DNA from: Gammaproteobacteria bacterium
Lineage (GTDB): Bacteria; Pseudomonadota; Gammaproteobacteria; Thiohalobacterales; Thiohalobacteraceae
DNA length: 64,000 bases
NCBI GenBank assembly: GCA_018819175.1
Contig: JAHJQQ010000015.1
Location: 1-64,000 of the forward strand
Direction: 5' to 3'
Made by a program: the position numbers and the translations under genes
Part shown: piece by piece, positions 24,517-33,233 of the stretch
How positions within the stretch are numbered: the first letter of the stretch is position 1
Layout: every line of letters starts with the position of its first letter
Notes under the pieces: generated by a model
Database searches by the model: none
Told to the model about the DNA's origin: nothing
What the model saw: only the letters and a program-made list of their open reading frames with translations

Positions 24517-26139
24517 ATGCCAGCAATAAATAACACAACCTCGCCGCCAGGCAATAGCTCTCCTCTGCTGCCGCGTCTGCTGGAGCGGATGCAGGACCCC
24601 GCGCGCTACGATCATCCAACCAAGGATTTCGAGATAATCGAAACCCATATCTCTTATGTCCTGCTGACAGGCGACTATGCCTATAAATTCAAGAAACCGG
24701 TCGACCTGGGCTTTCTCGATTTCAGTACCCTAGAGAAACGACGCTTCTATTGCCATGAAGAGTTGCGCCTGAATACGCGGTTAGCCCCTTCGCTCTATGA
24801 CTCGGTCGTAACCATCACCGGCACTGCGGATCATCCACAGATCGATGGCAAAGGGCCGGTACTCGAATATGCCGTGCGCATGCGCCAGTTCGATCCAGCC
24901 AATCGGCTGGATCGGGTGTGCGAACGTGGCGAACTCACCACCGCGCATATCGATCAGCTGGCGGATGACCTGGCCGATTTCCATCGCAAGGCGCCTGTCG
25001 CCGGTCGTGATTCCATACACGGCACAGCGGCGACGATCAGCGCGCGGGTCGAACAGAACTTCGAACAGATCTATCAGCATAGTAATGTGTCGAATTGCGA
25101 GCATGCACTCAATCCCCTCAAGGCCTGGTGTACGCTCAAGCAGACCGAACTGCAAGATGACTTTGCCATACGTCATCATGAAGGTCGGATACGCGAATGC
25201 CACGGGGACCTGCACCTGGCCAATTGCGCACTGATCGACGGCAAGGTCGTGATGTTTGACTGTCTTGAGTTTGCCGAGGATCTACGCTGGATAGACCCAC
25301 TCAGCGAAGTGGCATTTCTTTACATGGACCTTGATCAGCGCGGCCATATAAAGTTGGCGCGCCGTTTTTTGAATCGCTATCTGGAAAATGCCAACGACTA
25401 TCAGTCGCTCACCCTGTTCCCCTATTATCTGGTCTACCGCGCCATGGTGCGCGCCAAAGTGGCCGCCATCGAAGCTCATCAGCACCGTAATGATGCCGCG
25501 CTCCGCGATCAGGCGAACACTAGAGTAAGTGACTACCTCGATCGCGCCATGACCTACAGCTACGCGCCCGAGCCACCACCCTTGATACTGTTACAGGGAT
25601 TATCCGGCAGCGGCAAAAGCTGGTTAGCGCGCAGACTGGTCGAAAATCTGGGAGCCATTTGCATCCGCTCCGATGTGGAACGCAAACGACTGCTGGGTTT
25701 AGATCCCGTGGCCAGTACCCGCAGCGGGGTGGCCGAGGGTGCCTACAGCGCGGAAAACACCGAGAAGGTCTACCAGCGTCTCTATGCCATGGCTTATCCC
25801 GTGCTCGATGCCGGCTTCCCGGTCCTGATCGATGCGACTTTCTTGAAACACACCCAAAGATCATCCTTTCAGCGATTGTCACAGATCGCCGGCTCGCCCT
25901 TCATCATTCTGTCCCTGCAGGCACCGGATGCTGTACTCCGCAAACGCATCCTGAATCGTAATCAACATGAGCGAGATGCCTCGGAGGCAACACTGGCGGT
26001 TCTGGATCACCAATTGTCTATCGCGGAGCCCATTACAGGCGCTGAAGGAAAGCATACTTTAGTGATCAATACCGCCTCGGAGATTGATCTGGAGAAGTTG
26101 ACCCGGACGCTATTGGATACCCTTCCGCTGACGAAATAG
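24517..26139 (+). CDS. Bifunctional aminoglycoside-phosphotransferase-like / P-loop kinase protein
   Basis: A 540-residue cytoplasmic protein. The N-terminal half (about 20-330) resembles aminoglycoside/choline kinases, with the catalytic loop ECHGDLHLANCALIDGKVVMFDCLEF. The C-terminal half (about 350-540) is a P-loop nucleotide kinase, with Walker A LLQGLSGSGKSW and VLIDATFLKHTQR. Such fusions are widespread; their substrate is not known to me. The ATG at 24517 has AGGG 5 nt upstream; one at 24496 lacks a ribosome site. It ends 33 bp from the convergent hydA end and is preceded by an FNR box. Confidence 0.82.
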   Translation: MPAINNTTSPPGNSSPLLPRLLERMQDPARYDHPTKDFEIIETHISYVLLTGDYAYKFKKPVDLGFLDFSTLEKRRFYCHEELRLNTRLAPSLYDSVVTITGTADHPQIDGKGPVLEYAVRMRQFDPANRLDRVCERGELTTAHIDQLADDLADFHRKAPVAGRDSIHGTAATISARVEQNFEQIYQHSNVSNCEHALNPLKAWCTLKQTELQDDFAIRHHEGRIRECHGDLHLANCALIDGKVVMFDCLEFAEDLRWIDPLSEVAFLYMDLDQRGHIKLARRFLNRYLENANDYQSLTLFPYYLVYRAMVRAKVAAIEAHQHRNDAALRDQANTRVSDYLDRAMTYSYAPEPPPLILLQGLSGSGKSWLARRLVENLGAICIRSDVERKRLLGLDPVASTRSGVAEGAYSAENTEKVYQRLYAMAYPVLDAGFPVLIDATFLKHTQRSSFQRLSQIAGSPFIILSLQAPDAVLRKRILNRNQHERDASEATLAVLDHQLSIAEPITGAEGKHTLVINTASEIDLEKLTRTLLDTLPLTK

Positions 26140-26172
26140 TGATCAATACTGTCAGAATCCTTTGAAGCCCAG

Positions 26173-27486
26173 CTACGACCGTACTACCCGCAATCGCAAG
26201 AAATGCGTCGCGCAGGAAATACAGGGGTCGTAATTTCTGATCACCTTCTCGCCGTGCAAGCGCAGCTCGTCCTCGGGTTTATCCAGGCCTAGGCGTAGCA
26301 GCGACTGGCGCAAATCGTCTTCAATGCGTGCCTGATTCTGGCTGGTGGGTGGAACAATGCGTGCGGTTTTGACATTGCCATTGGCATCCGTCGTATAACG
26401 ATGCCAGAGGACGCCGCGCGGCGCCTCGGTGCAGCCGACGCCCTCGCCCTCGCAGGGTTGATGCTCGACATAGGGACTATCCGGCACGGCATAGTCCTGC
26501 AGAATGCTCAGCGCCTCGTTGACGGCCAGCCATATCTCGGCGGCACGCGCCAGGGCGCTATGGAACATATTGCGGCTCGGCAGTTCCAATCCAACTTCGG
26601 CAAGCAGGGCTCGCAATTCGTCGGGGAGACAGTCGGCATTCAGATTCAGTCGCGCCAGTGGTCCGACCAGATAGGGTTTGTCATCGAGCAGTGCATGCAG
26701 CGCGGTGGAATGCGGCGCCTGGAATTCCCGCATATGCGTATCGAACTGGTCGATGGGTAGGTCATGTCCGGCATCCGAAACCAGACGCCCGCGTAGAATG
26801 GGATATTCACCGGGATGGCGCAGGGCGAGGCTGGTGAAATCCTGATTGTCATCCGGTAGCGACCAGGAAGCGACCCAACGCAGCAACTCGTCAGCCTCAG
26901 TGCGCGCCTCTCTCAATCGTTCAGTCACGGCGCTGACATCAACCAATGAGGGCGCACTGTGAAAACCACCGACACGCACGCCGACCGGATGCACGGAACG
27001 TCCACCAAACAGGGCGATCAACGCATTACCCAGACCCTGCAGGCGCAGCCCGCGGCGTACCGCATGCGCATCCAGGCGTGCCAATTCGGCCGCGCTGTTC
27101 ACGCCAAAGAAATCCGGCGCGGCCAGCAGATGAATATGCAAGCTGTGGCTTTGCAACCACTCGCCGCAGTACATCACCCGGCGCATGGCCTGTGCCCAGA
27201 GCGAAGGCTCGACGCCGTAGATTGCCTCCAGTGCCTGTACCGCGCTCATCTGATAGGCCACCGGACAGATACCGCAGATACGCGCAACCCGGTCAATCAC
27301 ATCCTGTGCCGGATTGCCGATCAGGAACTGCTCAAAGAAACGGGGCGGTTCGTAGATCTCCAGACGCAGCTCGCTCAACATACCGTTCTCGATACTGAGA
27401 TCCAGAGCGCCCTCGCCCTCCACCCGTGCCAGCACGGGCACGCGGATACGGATTTTACGGCCTTCTAGTTTGCGGTCCTCAGACAT
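26173..27486 (-). CDS. hydA: Group 3b [NiFe] hydrogenase, large (alpha) subunit
   Basis: A 437-residue catalytic subunit holding the NiFe(CN)2CO centre. The N-terminal ligand motif is RICGICP (Cys71, Cys74) and the C-terminal one DPCISCATH, followed by the removable tail FLRLRVVRS. The RVEGEGAL motif and the gene set (hydB, hydG, hydD, hydA) match soluble NAD(P)-linked hydrogenases (sulfhydrogenases). The ATG at 27486 has AAGGA 5 nt upstream. It is separated from hydD by a 116-bp gap with a repeat. Confidence 0.92.
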   Translation of the reverse strand: MSEDRKLEGRKIRIRVPVLARVEGEGALDLSIENGMLSELRLEIYEPPRFFEQFLIGNPAQDVIDRVARICGICPVAYQMSAVQALEAIYGVEPSLWAQAMRRVMYCGEWLQSHSLHIHLLAAPDFFGVNSAAELARLDAHAVRRGLRLQGLGNALIALFGGRSVHPVGVRVGGFHSAPSLVDVSAVTERLREARTEADELLRWVASWSLPDDNQDFTSLALRHPGEYPILRGRLVSDAGHDLPIDQFDTHMREFQAPHSTALHALLDDKPYLVGPLARLNLNADCLPDELRALLAEVGLELPSRNMFHSALARAAEIWLAVNEALSILQDYAVPDSPYVEHQPCEGEGVGCTEAPRGVLWHRYTTDANGNVKTARIVPPTSQNQARIEDDLRQSLLRLGLDKPEDELRLHGEKVIRNYDPCISCATHFLRLRVVRS

Positions 27487-27519
27487 AATCATCCTTCGGA
27501 CGAAGAACAATATACGTGT

Positions 27520-27585
27520 CGTCATTCCGGCGAAGGCAGGAATCCATGACTGAACCCCTGGATTCCGGCCTTCGCCGGAATGACG
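27520..27585. repeat. CGTCATTCCGGC inverted repeat between hydD and hydA
   Basis: Palindrome of the same family as 22291-22359, within the hyd operon just upstream of hydA. A hairpin here in the transcript could lower or protect expression of hydA relative to hydD. Confidence 0.85.
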
Positions 27586-27602
27586 GATTCTTCATCAGCA
27601 CC

Positions 27603-28388
27603 TTAACCATGTTGACCTCGCCAGCGCGCAGTCGCCTGAGCGAACAGTGGCGACTGATTGGTGGTCGTTTCGAAATGTTGCGCAATCTGTTCCGCCGGCA
27701 ACCCTAAACCTTGCATACGCATACCAAGCGATACCGCATTGGCGTTTTCCGCTGCGCCGTAACAACCGTAGCAGGCGCGCCCGAAGCTGGGGCAAAGCGC
27801 ACCGCAACCGGTGCGCGTAACCGGGCCAAGGCAGGCTTCGCCTCGCGCCACCATCACACATACCGCCTGTTGGCGCTTACATTCCATACAGACCTTATCC
27901 TTGGCATCGATCGGTGCAACCCCGAACAACAGTGCACGCACCGCCGCCACGACCTGTCGCCCATTGACCGGACAGCCCCATAGCTCGAAATCCACCGGCA
28001 CGGCCGCGCGGATCGGCTGCACCTTGTCGAGCGAAGCTATGTATTCAGGCTGCGCATACACAGCCGCCACCCATTCCTTGGCATCGGCCAGGTTGCGCAG
28101 CGCCTGCAAACCACCCGCCGTGGCACAGGCACCGATGGTAATCAGATATTTCGCATGCGCACGGACCTGTTGGATACGTTCCAGATCCTGTGGCGTCGAC
28201 AGACTGCCCTCGACAAAGGCGATATCGACATCGGCCTCTTCATCGAGTATGCCCGCCTCGGCAAAGTGACGCACATCCACCAGCTCCATCAACTGCAACA
28301 GATCCTCGCCCAGATTCAGGAACGCCAGCTGACAGCCATCGCAGGAGCTGAACTTGTGTACGGCGATGCTTGGCTTAGATGTGGCCAT
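27603..28388 (-). CDS. hydD: Group 3b [NiFe] hydrogenase, small (delta) subunit
   Basis: A 261-residue iron-sulfur subunit carrying electrons from HydA. The proximal cluster ligands are in SSCDGCQLAFLNL, IGACATAGG and LWGCPVNG. A C-terminal cysteine-rich part (CMECKRQQAVC, ACLGPVTRTGCGALCP, ACYGCYG) binds further clusters. It has no Tat signal, as expected for a cytoplasmic enzyme. The ATG at 28388 follows GGAAGAG; the frame upstream reads through repeat sequence. Confidence 0.92.
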   Translation of the reverse strand: MATSKPSIAVHKFSSCDGCQLAFLNLGEDLLQLMELVDVRHFAEAGILDEEADVDIAFVEGSLSTPQDLERIQQVRAHAKYLITIGACATAGGLQALRNLADAKEWVAAVYAQPEYIASLDKVQPIRAAVPVDFELWGCPVNGRQVVAAVRALLFGVAPIDAKDKVCMECKRQQAVCVMVARGEACLGPVTRTGCGALCPSFGRACYGCYGAAENANAVSLGMRMQGLGLPAEQIAQHFETTTNQSPLFAQATARWRGQHG

Positions 28389-28405
28389 CTTCTCTTCCAA
28401 TAATG

Positions 28406-28650
28406 AACCGCCAAGACGCCAAGGGCGCCAAGAAATACAATCGAACCGCCAAGGCGCCAAGTACGCCAAGAATGCGTAAATAAGTATTAACAATCACATC
28501 ATTCCGGCGCCGGAATGACGTACACGTAATACTGTCTATATAAGAAATCATAGAGCCTTTACCTTAGTTACTCTTGGCGCTCTTGGCGCCCTTGGCGTCT
28601 TGGCGGTTCACACTGGTTTTATCTTGGTGTCCTTGGCGTCTTGGCGGTTC
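28406..28650. repeat. CGCCAAG repeat arrays in inverted orientation inside the hyd operon
   Basis: On the left, AACCGCCAAGACGCCAAGGG and AACCGCCAAGGCGCC units occupy 28406-28470. On the right, the complementary units CTTGGCGTCTTGGCGGTTCA occur twice at 28572-28650. The two arrays could pair into a long stem. They lie in the 273-bp gap between hydG and hydD, which would otherwise be cotranscribed. Confidence 0.8.
28499..28520. repeat. Minimal ATTCCGGCGCCGGAAT palindrome
   Basis: A shortened copy of the CGTCATTCCGGC family reduced to its two arms with no loop, placed between the two CGCCAAG arrays. Confidence 0.7.
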
Positions 28651-28661
28651 AAATAACAAAT

Positions 28662-29501
28662 TCAAAACCCCTTCACACCAAGCCGCTCACGTATCTCCGG
28701 ATAACAAAATACCGGCCCGTCCTTACATACAAAATGCGGGCCGATCTGGCAATGCCCACACTGCCCCAGCGCGCATTGCATGTTGCGCTCCATCGACAGC
28801 CAGATATGTTTTTCGTCCACGCCTGAATCACAGAGCTTGCGTATACTGGCCAGCATCATGGGTTCGGGGCCGCACACCATGACGTGTGCGTTGTTCAGAT
28901 CGAAGGCAACCTGATCAATAAGCTCTGTCACCAATCCGACATGCCAGCTCCAGCTCGCGCCGGCGACATCAGCGGCCAGCAGAACCTGTGTGTCGGGCAA
29001 TGCGGCCCATTGATCGTAGCGGTCGCGCCAGATCAGGTCATCCATATGCTTGACGCCCTGTAGAATGGCGATACGCCCGAACTCGGCGCGTCGTTGTGTG
29101 ACATAGTTGATGACCGACACCAGCGGTGCGCAGCCCAGCCCGCCGGTCAATAGCAGCAGATCCTTGCCGCGCACCTGTTCGAGCGGCCAGCCGCGCCCGA
29201 ACGGACCACGGATACCGATACGGTCGCCGACCTTGAGTGCATCGAAACCGCGCGTCACGCGTCCCACCACACGGATGGTATGTTCCAGTTCATCGTCTCT
29301 GTCGGGGTCGGAGACAATGGAGATCGGGATCTCGCCGACGCCATAGAGATAAAGCATGTTGAATTGCCCCGGCATAAAGCGGTATGCGCTATGCTGAGCC
29401 GGATCACACAGACGCAGGCCAAGGGTGAACACCGAAGGTGATTCCTGGGTGCGCCGGATAATCTCGGCGGCGACAGGCACTCTGCTCAGTGCCGCACTCA
29501 T
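28662..29501 (-). CDS. hydG: Group 3b hydrogenase FAD/NAD(P)-binding (gamma) subunit
   Basis: A 279-residue ferredoxin-reductase-like subunit that passes electrons between NAD(P)H and the iron-sulfur chain. An FAD-binding barrel (about 5-100, with FMPGQFNMLYL and IPISIVSDP) is followed by a nucleotide-binding fold (LLLLTGGLGCAPL, VMVCGPEPMM). A C-terminal [2Fe-2S] segment contains CALGQCGHCQ and a later VFCY. It overlaps the hydB stop by 4 bp. In hyperthermophile sulfhydrogenases the corresponding subunit also supports sulfur reduction; whether that holds here is unknown. Confidence 0.92.
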   Translation of the reverse strand: MSAALSRVPVAAEIIRRTQESPSVFTLGLRLCDPAQHSAYRFMPGQFNMLYLYGVGEIPISIVSDPDRDDELEHTIRVVGRVTRGFDALKVGDRIGIRGPFGRGWPLEQVRGKDLLLLTGGLGCAPLVSVINYVTQRRAEFGRIAILQGVKHMDDLIWRDRYDQWAALPDTQVLLAADVAGASWSWHVGLVTELIDQVAFDLNNAHVMVCGPEPMMLASIRKLCDSGVDEKHIWLSMERNMQCALGQCGHCQIGPHFVCKDGPVFCYPEIRERLGVKGF

Positions 29502-30619
29502 GTCGGCGACGCCGCGAGTGCGGCGACCTCTTCGGTAATGTCGATGCCGACCGGGCACCAGCTGATGCAGCGCCCGCAGCCGACGCAGCCGCTTCTGCCG
29601 TACTGGTCATGCCAGGCGGCGAGCTTATGGGTCAACCATTGCCGGTAACGCAACCTCGTGTCGGCGCGAATGGTGATGCCGTGAATATAACTGTGACCTT
29701 GAGTGAAACAGGAATCCCAGACGCGTGCATGGGTACTTCCAGAACCGTCAAGCAGCGGTTGTTCCTGTTCGCTGTAGCAGAAGCAGGTTGGGCAGACTGA
29801 AGTGCAGTTGCCGCAGGATAGGCAACGCCCAGCGACCTCCACCCAGCGTGGATGCTCCAAGCGCTTGTCGAGCATCGGACGGAGGTCGCGTGCTGGCAAG
29901 CTGCGTTTTTGCACCGCGCGTGCCTGCTGTCGCTGTTGCGCGACGACAGTCTGTTGTTCTGGTGTAACAGGCGCCAACTCGAGTTGCCCGGCAACACTCG
30001 CACCGCGTTCACTGGCGCTGTGCAGAATGAAACCGTCATCCAATTCATCGAGGATCAGGTCGCAGCCAGCATTGGTCCCGGTGGCCTCTGGAACTTCAGG
30101 GCCATCGCCGGTGGACACGCAGAAACAGGTCGCCGCCGGATGCGTGCAATTGACCGCGACCAGGAACATCCCCTCTCGACGCGCCGCATACTGTACATCT
30201 CTATTCAGGCCCTGCAGGAAATGCGCATCCTGCAGGCGCAACGCGGCAAGATCGCAGGCACGCACGCCAATCACCGCCAACGCTTGCGACTCAGGTGACA
30301 CAGTTTTGAAAGTCAGGGCCTCACGCGCATCACGCTCGACGCACCACAGGGTTTCGCGTGGTGCGAAAAGAAATGGCTTGATGGCCTGCGGACCATTGGC
30401 CCAAGCGAATTGACGGGACGTGTCAGTGTGATCGAGACGGTAGCGGCCGGGCGCCTGGCTATCCCGGCAACCGCTCGGCAAACTCTGTGCGTTCGGCAGA
30501 TCGCAGTACTGAATGGCGCCATCGAGAACCATCGGACCAACACAACGGTACCCACTTGCCCGCAACGCGGTAAGCAAGCGGTCGAGGTTTTCGCGTGCAA
30601 GAAATCCAAGCGTCGTCAT
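29498..30619 (-). CDS. hydB: Group 3b hydrogenase 4Fe-4S (beta) subunit
   Basis: A 373-residue electron-transfer subunit. The C-terminal third has two ferredoxin-type [4Fe-4S] motifs: CLSCGNCTSVCPTC and CVGCGRCISWCP. The middle contains CTHPAATCFC and VRACDLAAL, typical of the beta subunit of sulfhydrogenases and related oxidoreductases. The ATG at 30619 begins MTTLGFLAREN; a TTG at 30652 is an unlikely alternative. It is the first gene of the hyd operon, about 100 bp after hupE. Confidence 0.9.
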   Translation of the reverse strand: MTTLGFLARENLDRLLTALRASGYRCVGPMVLDGAIQYCDLPNAQSLPSGCRDSQAPGRYRLDHTDTSRQFAWANGPQAIKPFLFAPRETLWCVERDAREALTFKTVSPESQALAVIGVRACDLAALRLQDAHFLQGLNRDVQYAARREGMFLVAVNCTHPAATCFCVSTGDGPEVPEATGTNAGCDLILDELDDGFILHSASERGASVAGQLELAPVTPEQQTVVAQQRQQARAVQKRSLPARDLRPMLDKRLEHPRWVEVAGRCLSCGNCTSVCPTCFCYSEQEQPLLDGSGSTHARVWDSCFTQGHSYIHGITIRADTRLRYRQWLTHKLAAWHDQYGRSGCVGCGRCISWCPVGIDITEEVAALAASPT

Positions 30620-30674
30620 GGTCGAGCCACGGTAGCCTGCACAAAGAGACAATACAAACCGAAGCGAGTTGCAT

Positions 30675-30701
30675 ATAGGCGCGGGCTGCGCCCACGCCTA
30701 T
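30675..30701 (-). other. Stable stem-loop between hupE and hydB
   Basis: On the minus strand ATAGGCGTGGGC and GCCCGCGCCTAT pair around a GCA loop (12-bp stem with one T-G pair). No T-tract follows, so it is not a classical terminator. It may be an mRNA processing or protecting structure between the two hydrogenase gene sets. Confidence 0.55.
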
Positions 30702-30719
30702 CAATCGGTGGCGTGTTGG

Positions 30720-31304
30720 CTAATTTCCCAACAACCAACCACCACCCAGGGCAGCCACGGCACCACCGGCAACGCGCAGCAACGGAGCGAATCGGCCGCT
30801 GCGCAACGCGACGGATATACGTATCGCCGCGAACTGCACCAGCGCCGAGGTCAACAGGAAGCCGAGCACATACAATGCAGGCTGCGCGGTCTGTGGCAGC
30901 TCAGTGCCGTGTGCATGGCCATGGAACAATGCAAAGGCAAACAGAATCGCCGCACCTATTGCGGCAGATGGACGCGCCGCCGAGGCAGCGAGAACGCCGA
31001 ACAGCAACACCGAAACGGCAATCATGGGTTCGACCATAGGCAGGTATACCCCGCCCCACGCGAGCATGGCACCACCGAACATACCGGCGAGAAAACCAAC
31101 CGGCAGCAAGTAGTGTGCACGTCCACCCAGCCAACCGGCCCAGAGACCGGCACCGATCAGTGCAAACAGATGATCGAAACCGATCAGCGGATGCACCATG
31201 CCGGCCATGAAGCCGGCTCCCTGAGCACCAAAAGTATGCGCGCCCGCAACCGGGGCGACTAAGGACAACAGCGTCAGTACTGTCAATTTGTTGATGATTC
31301 GCAT
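30720..31304 (-). CDS. hupE: HupE/UreJ-family membrane protein
   Basis: A 194-residue protein with a signal peptide ending VAGAHT and about six membrane segments. The HupE motif HPLIGFDHLFALIGAGLWAG is present, as is FHGHAHG. HupE proteins act as nickel permeases in hydrogenase loci. It lies 70 bp downstream of hynL, at the end of the group 1 operon, and would supply nickel to both enzymes. Confidence 0.92.
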   Translation of the reverse strand: MRIINKLTVLTLLSLVAPVAGAHTFGAQGAGFMAGMVHPLIGFDHLFALIGAGLWAGWLGGRAHYLLPVGFLAGMFGGAMLAWGGVYLPMVEPMIAVSVLLFGVLAASAARPSAAIGAAILFAFALFHGHAHGTELPQTAQPALYVLGFLLTSALVQFAAIRISVALRSGRFAPLLRVAGGAVAALGGGWLLGN

Positions 31305-31374
31305 GTGCCTACTCCTGTTGCTCGCAAATATTTATTGACCGCACGATAGCCCATTGCAATGGCCGTGCTGATAC

Positions 31375-33150
31375 TCACTTCACCTTGACCTTGACCAGCT
31401 CCTCGCCATTCGGATCGGTCACATGCACCGCGCAGGCAATGCAGGGGTCAAAGCTATGAATGGTGCGCAGGATTTCGATGGGCTGCTTCGGATCATGCAG
31501 TTTATGACCCGCGAGCGCTGCCTCATAGGCACCCTCCTGGCCTTTGGAATCGCGCGGCCCCGCATTCCAGGTACTCGGCACCACGGCCTGGTAGTTGTCG
31601 ATCTTGCCGTCCTTGATGACGATCCAATGCGCCAGTGCGCCACGCGGGGCTTCCATGAAGCCAACACCTTTCGCTGTGCTCGGCCAGGTGGACGGATCCC
31701 ACTTCGTTTCGTTGAAGGTGCGTAAATCCCCAGCCTTGATGTTGGCCACCAGGTTGTTGTACCAGGTTTCCATCTTGTCGACGATAAGCTTGGTTTCCAA
31801 GGTGCGCGCCGCGGTGCGACCCAGTGTTGAATACAGCGCCTGGATCGGCACGTCCAAGGTACGCAGCGTACTGTCGACCAGCTCCTTGGCCTGTTCATTA
31901 CCGGTCGCATACATCATCAACATGCGCGCCAACGGACCCACCTCGACGGCATGCCCGCGCCAACGGGGTGATTTCAGCCAGGAATAGCTGGCATCGGTAT
32001 CAAGGTGGTCATAGGGCGGTTGCGGACCGGTATAGTCGAACTCGGTCTCACCGGCATAGGGATGCAGGCCCTTGTCCTTGCCTTCCTGATATTTGTACCA
32101 GGAGTGCGATACGTATTCCTGGATCTGGTCCTCGGCATTCAGATCGACCTCATGGATCTGCGACAGGTCGCGATTCAGAATCACGCCCTTCGGCACCAGA
32201 TAGGTGCTCGGATCGTCCATGCCCTGCTCCGGGAAATCGCCGTAGGTCATGAAATTGCCAAGGCCTTCGCCCTGCGCGCCCCAATCCTTGTAGAAGGATG
32301 CGATGGCGAGCGTATCCGGCACATAGGCCTGATCGACGAAGGCGCGCATCTGATCGATGATCTCCTTCACGCGCTGCAGACCGACCATGTTCAGCGCCGT
32401 GGCACCGGCACCGCCATGGAACTGTGGACCATTGCCCATGCCACCGCCTTTGCCGTCCATGCCGCTGATGGCCGTGGGAGCACCGCCGACCACGAAGTTC
32501 GGATGCGGATTCTTGCCACCGAAAATGGTGTGCAACCGCGCCACATCACGTTGCCAGGTGAGCGCTTCCAGATAATGCGCCACAGCCATCAGATTCGCTT
32601 CCGGCGGCAACTTGTAGGCCGGGTGGCCCCAATAGCCATTGCTGAAAATACCCAGCTGTCCGCCCTCGACGAAGTTCTTCAACTTCTTCTGCACATCCGA
32701 GAAATAACCCGGCGAGGATTTCGGGAAACTGCTGATGGATTGCGCGAGTTCCGATGTCGCCTTGGGATCGGCGCTCAACGCGGAGACCACATCCACCCAG
32801 TCGAGCGCATGCAGGTGATAGAAATGCATCACATGGTCATGCACATATTGCGCGCCGATCATGAGATTGCGGATCAACTGCGCATTAGGAGGGATTTCAT
32901 AGCTGAGCGCATTCTCCACCGCACGCACCGAGGCGATACCGTGCACCAGCGTGCAGACACCGCAGATACGCTGGGCGAAGGCCCAGGCATCGCGCGGATC
33001 GCGTCCGCGCAGGATGATCTCGATGCCGCGCACCATAGTGCCGGAGCTGGAGGCCTGCGTGATAACACCGGCCTCATCCGTTTCCGCCTCGATGCGTAAA
33101 TGGCCTTCGATGCGGGTGATGGGATCAACAACGATGCGTTGTGAACTCAT
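31375..33150 (-). CDS. hynL: Group 1 [NiFe] uptake hydrogenase, large subunit
   Basis: A 591-residue catalytic subunit. DPITRIEGHLRIE is the family start. The N-terminal nickel ligands are Cys63 and Cys66 in RICGVCTLVH, and the C-terminal ligands are in DPCIACAVH, followed by a 15-residue tail (VTDPNGEELVKVKVK) removed on maturation. It is the last structural gene after hynS, isp1 and isp2, 83 bp from isp2. The interleaved isp1-isp2 order matches the HynSL enzyme of purple sulfur bacteria (group 1e). Confidence 0.95.
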   Translation of the reverse strand: MSSQRIVVDPITRIEGHLRIEAETDEAGVITQASSSGTMVRGIEIILRGRDPRDAWAFAQRICGVCTLVHGIASVRAVENALSYEIPPNAQLIRNLMIGAQYVHDHVMHFYHLHALDWVDVVSALSADPKATSELAQSISSFPKSSPGYFSDVQKKLKNFVEGGQLGIFSNGYWGHPAYKLPPEANLMAVAHYLEALTWQRDVARLHTIFGGKNPHPNFVVGGAPTAISGMDGKGGGMGNGPQFHGGAGATALNMVGLQRVKEIIDQMRAFVDQAYVPDTLAIASFYKDWGAQGEGLGNFMTYGDFPEQGMDDPSTYLVPKGVILNRDLSQIHEVDLNAEDQIQEYVSHSWYKYQEGKDKGLHPYAGETEFDYTGPQPPYDHLDTDASYSWLKSPRWRGHAVEVGPLARMLMMYATGNEQAKELVDSTLRTLDVPIQALYSTLGRTAARTLETKLIVDKMETWYNNLVANIKAGDLRTFNETKWDPSTWPSTAKGVGFMEAPRGALAHWIVIKDGKIDNYQAVVPSTWNAGPRDSKGQEGAYEAALAGHKLHDPKQPIEILRTIHSFDPCIACAVHVTDPNGEELVKVKVK

Positions 33151-33233
33151 GTCTGTTTTCCTTTGCTTTTCGTTGAAAGCTGACTCGCGCAATGCGTGAT
33201 TCTACGCGAGGGTTGCTCCTGAGTACCCTGCCG

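Noticed and set aside
28406..28650. Possible CRISPR-like array of CGCCAAG units
   Set aside because: Units are short, spacers are not unique 30-40 bp sequences, and the two arrays are inverted; this is a known kind of dispersed intergenic repeat.
32005..33099. 364-codon plus-strand open frame
   Set aside because: It is antisense to hynL, whose hydrogenase motifs are certain; the frame is open because of the codon bias of hynL.
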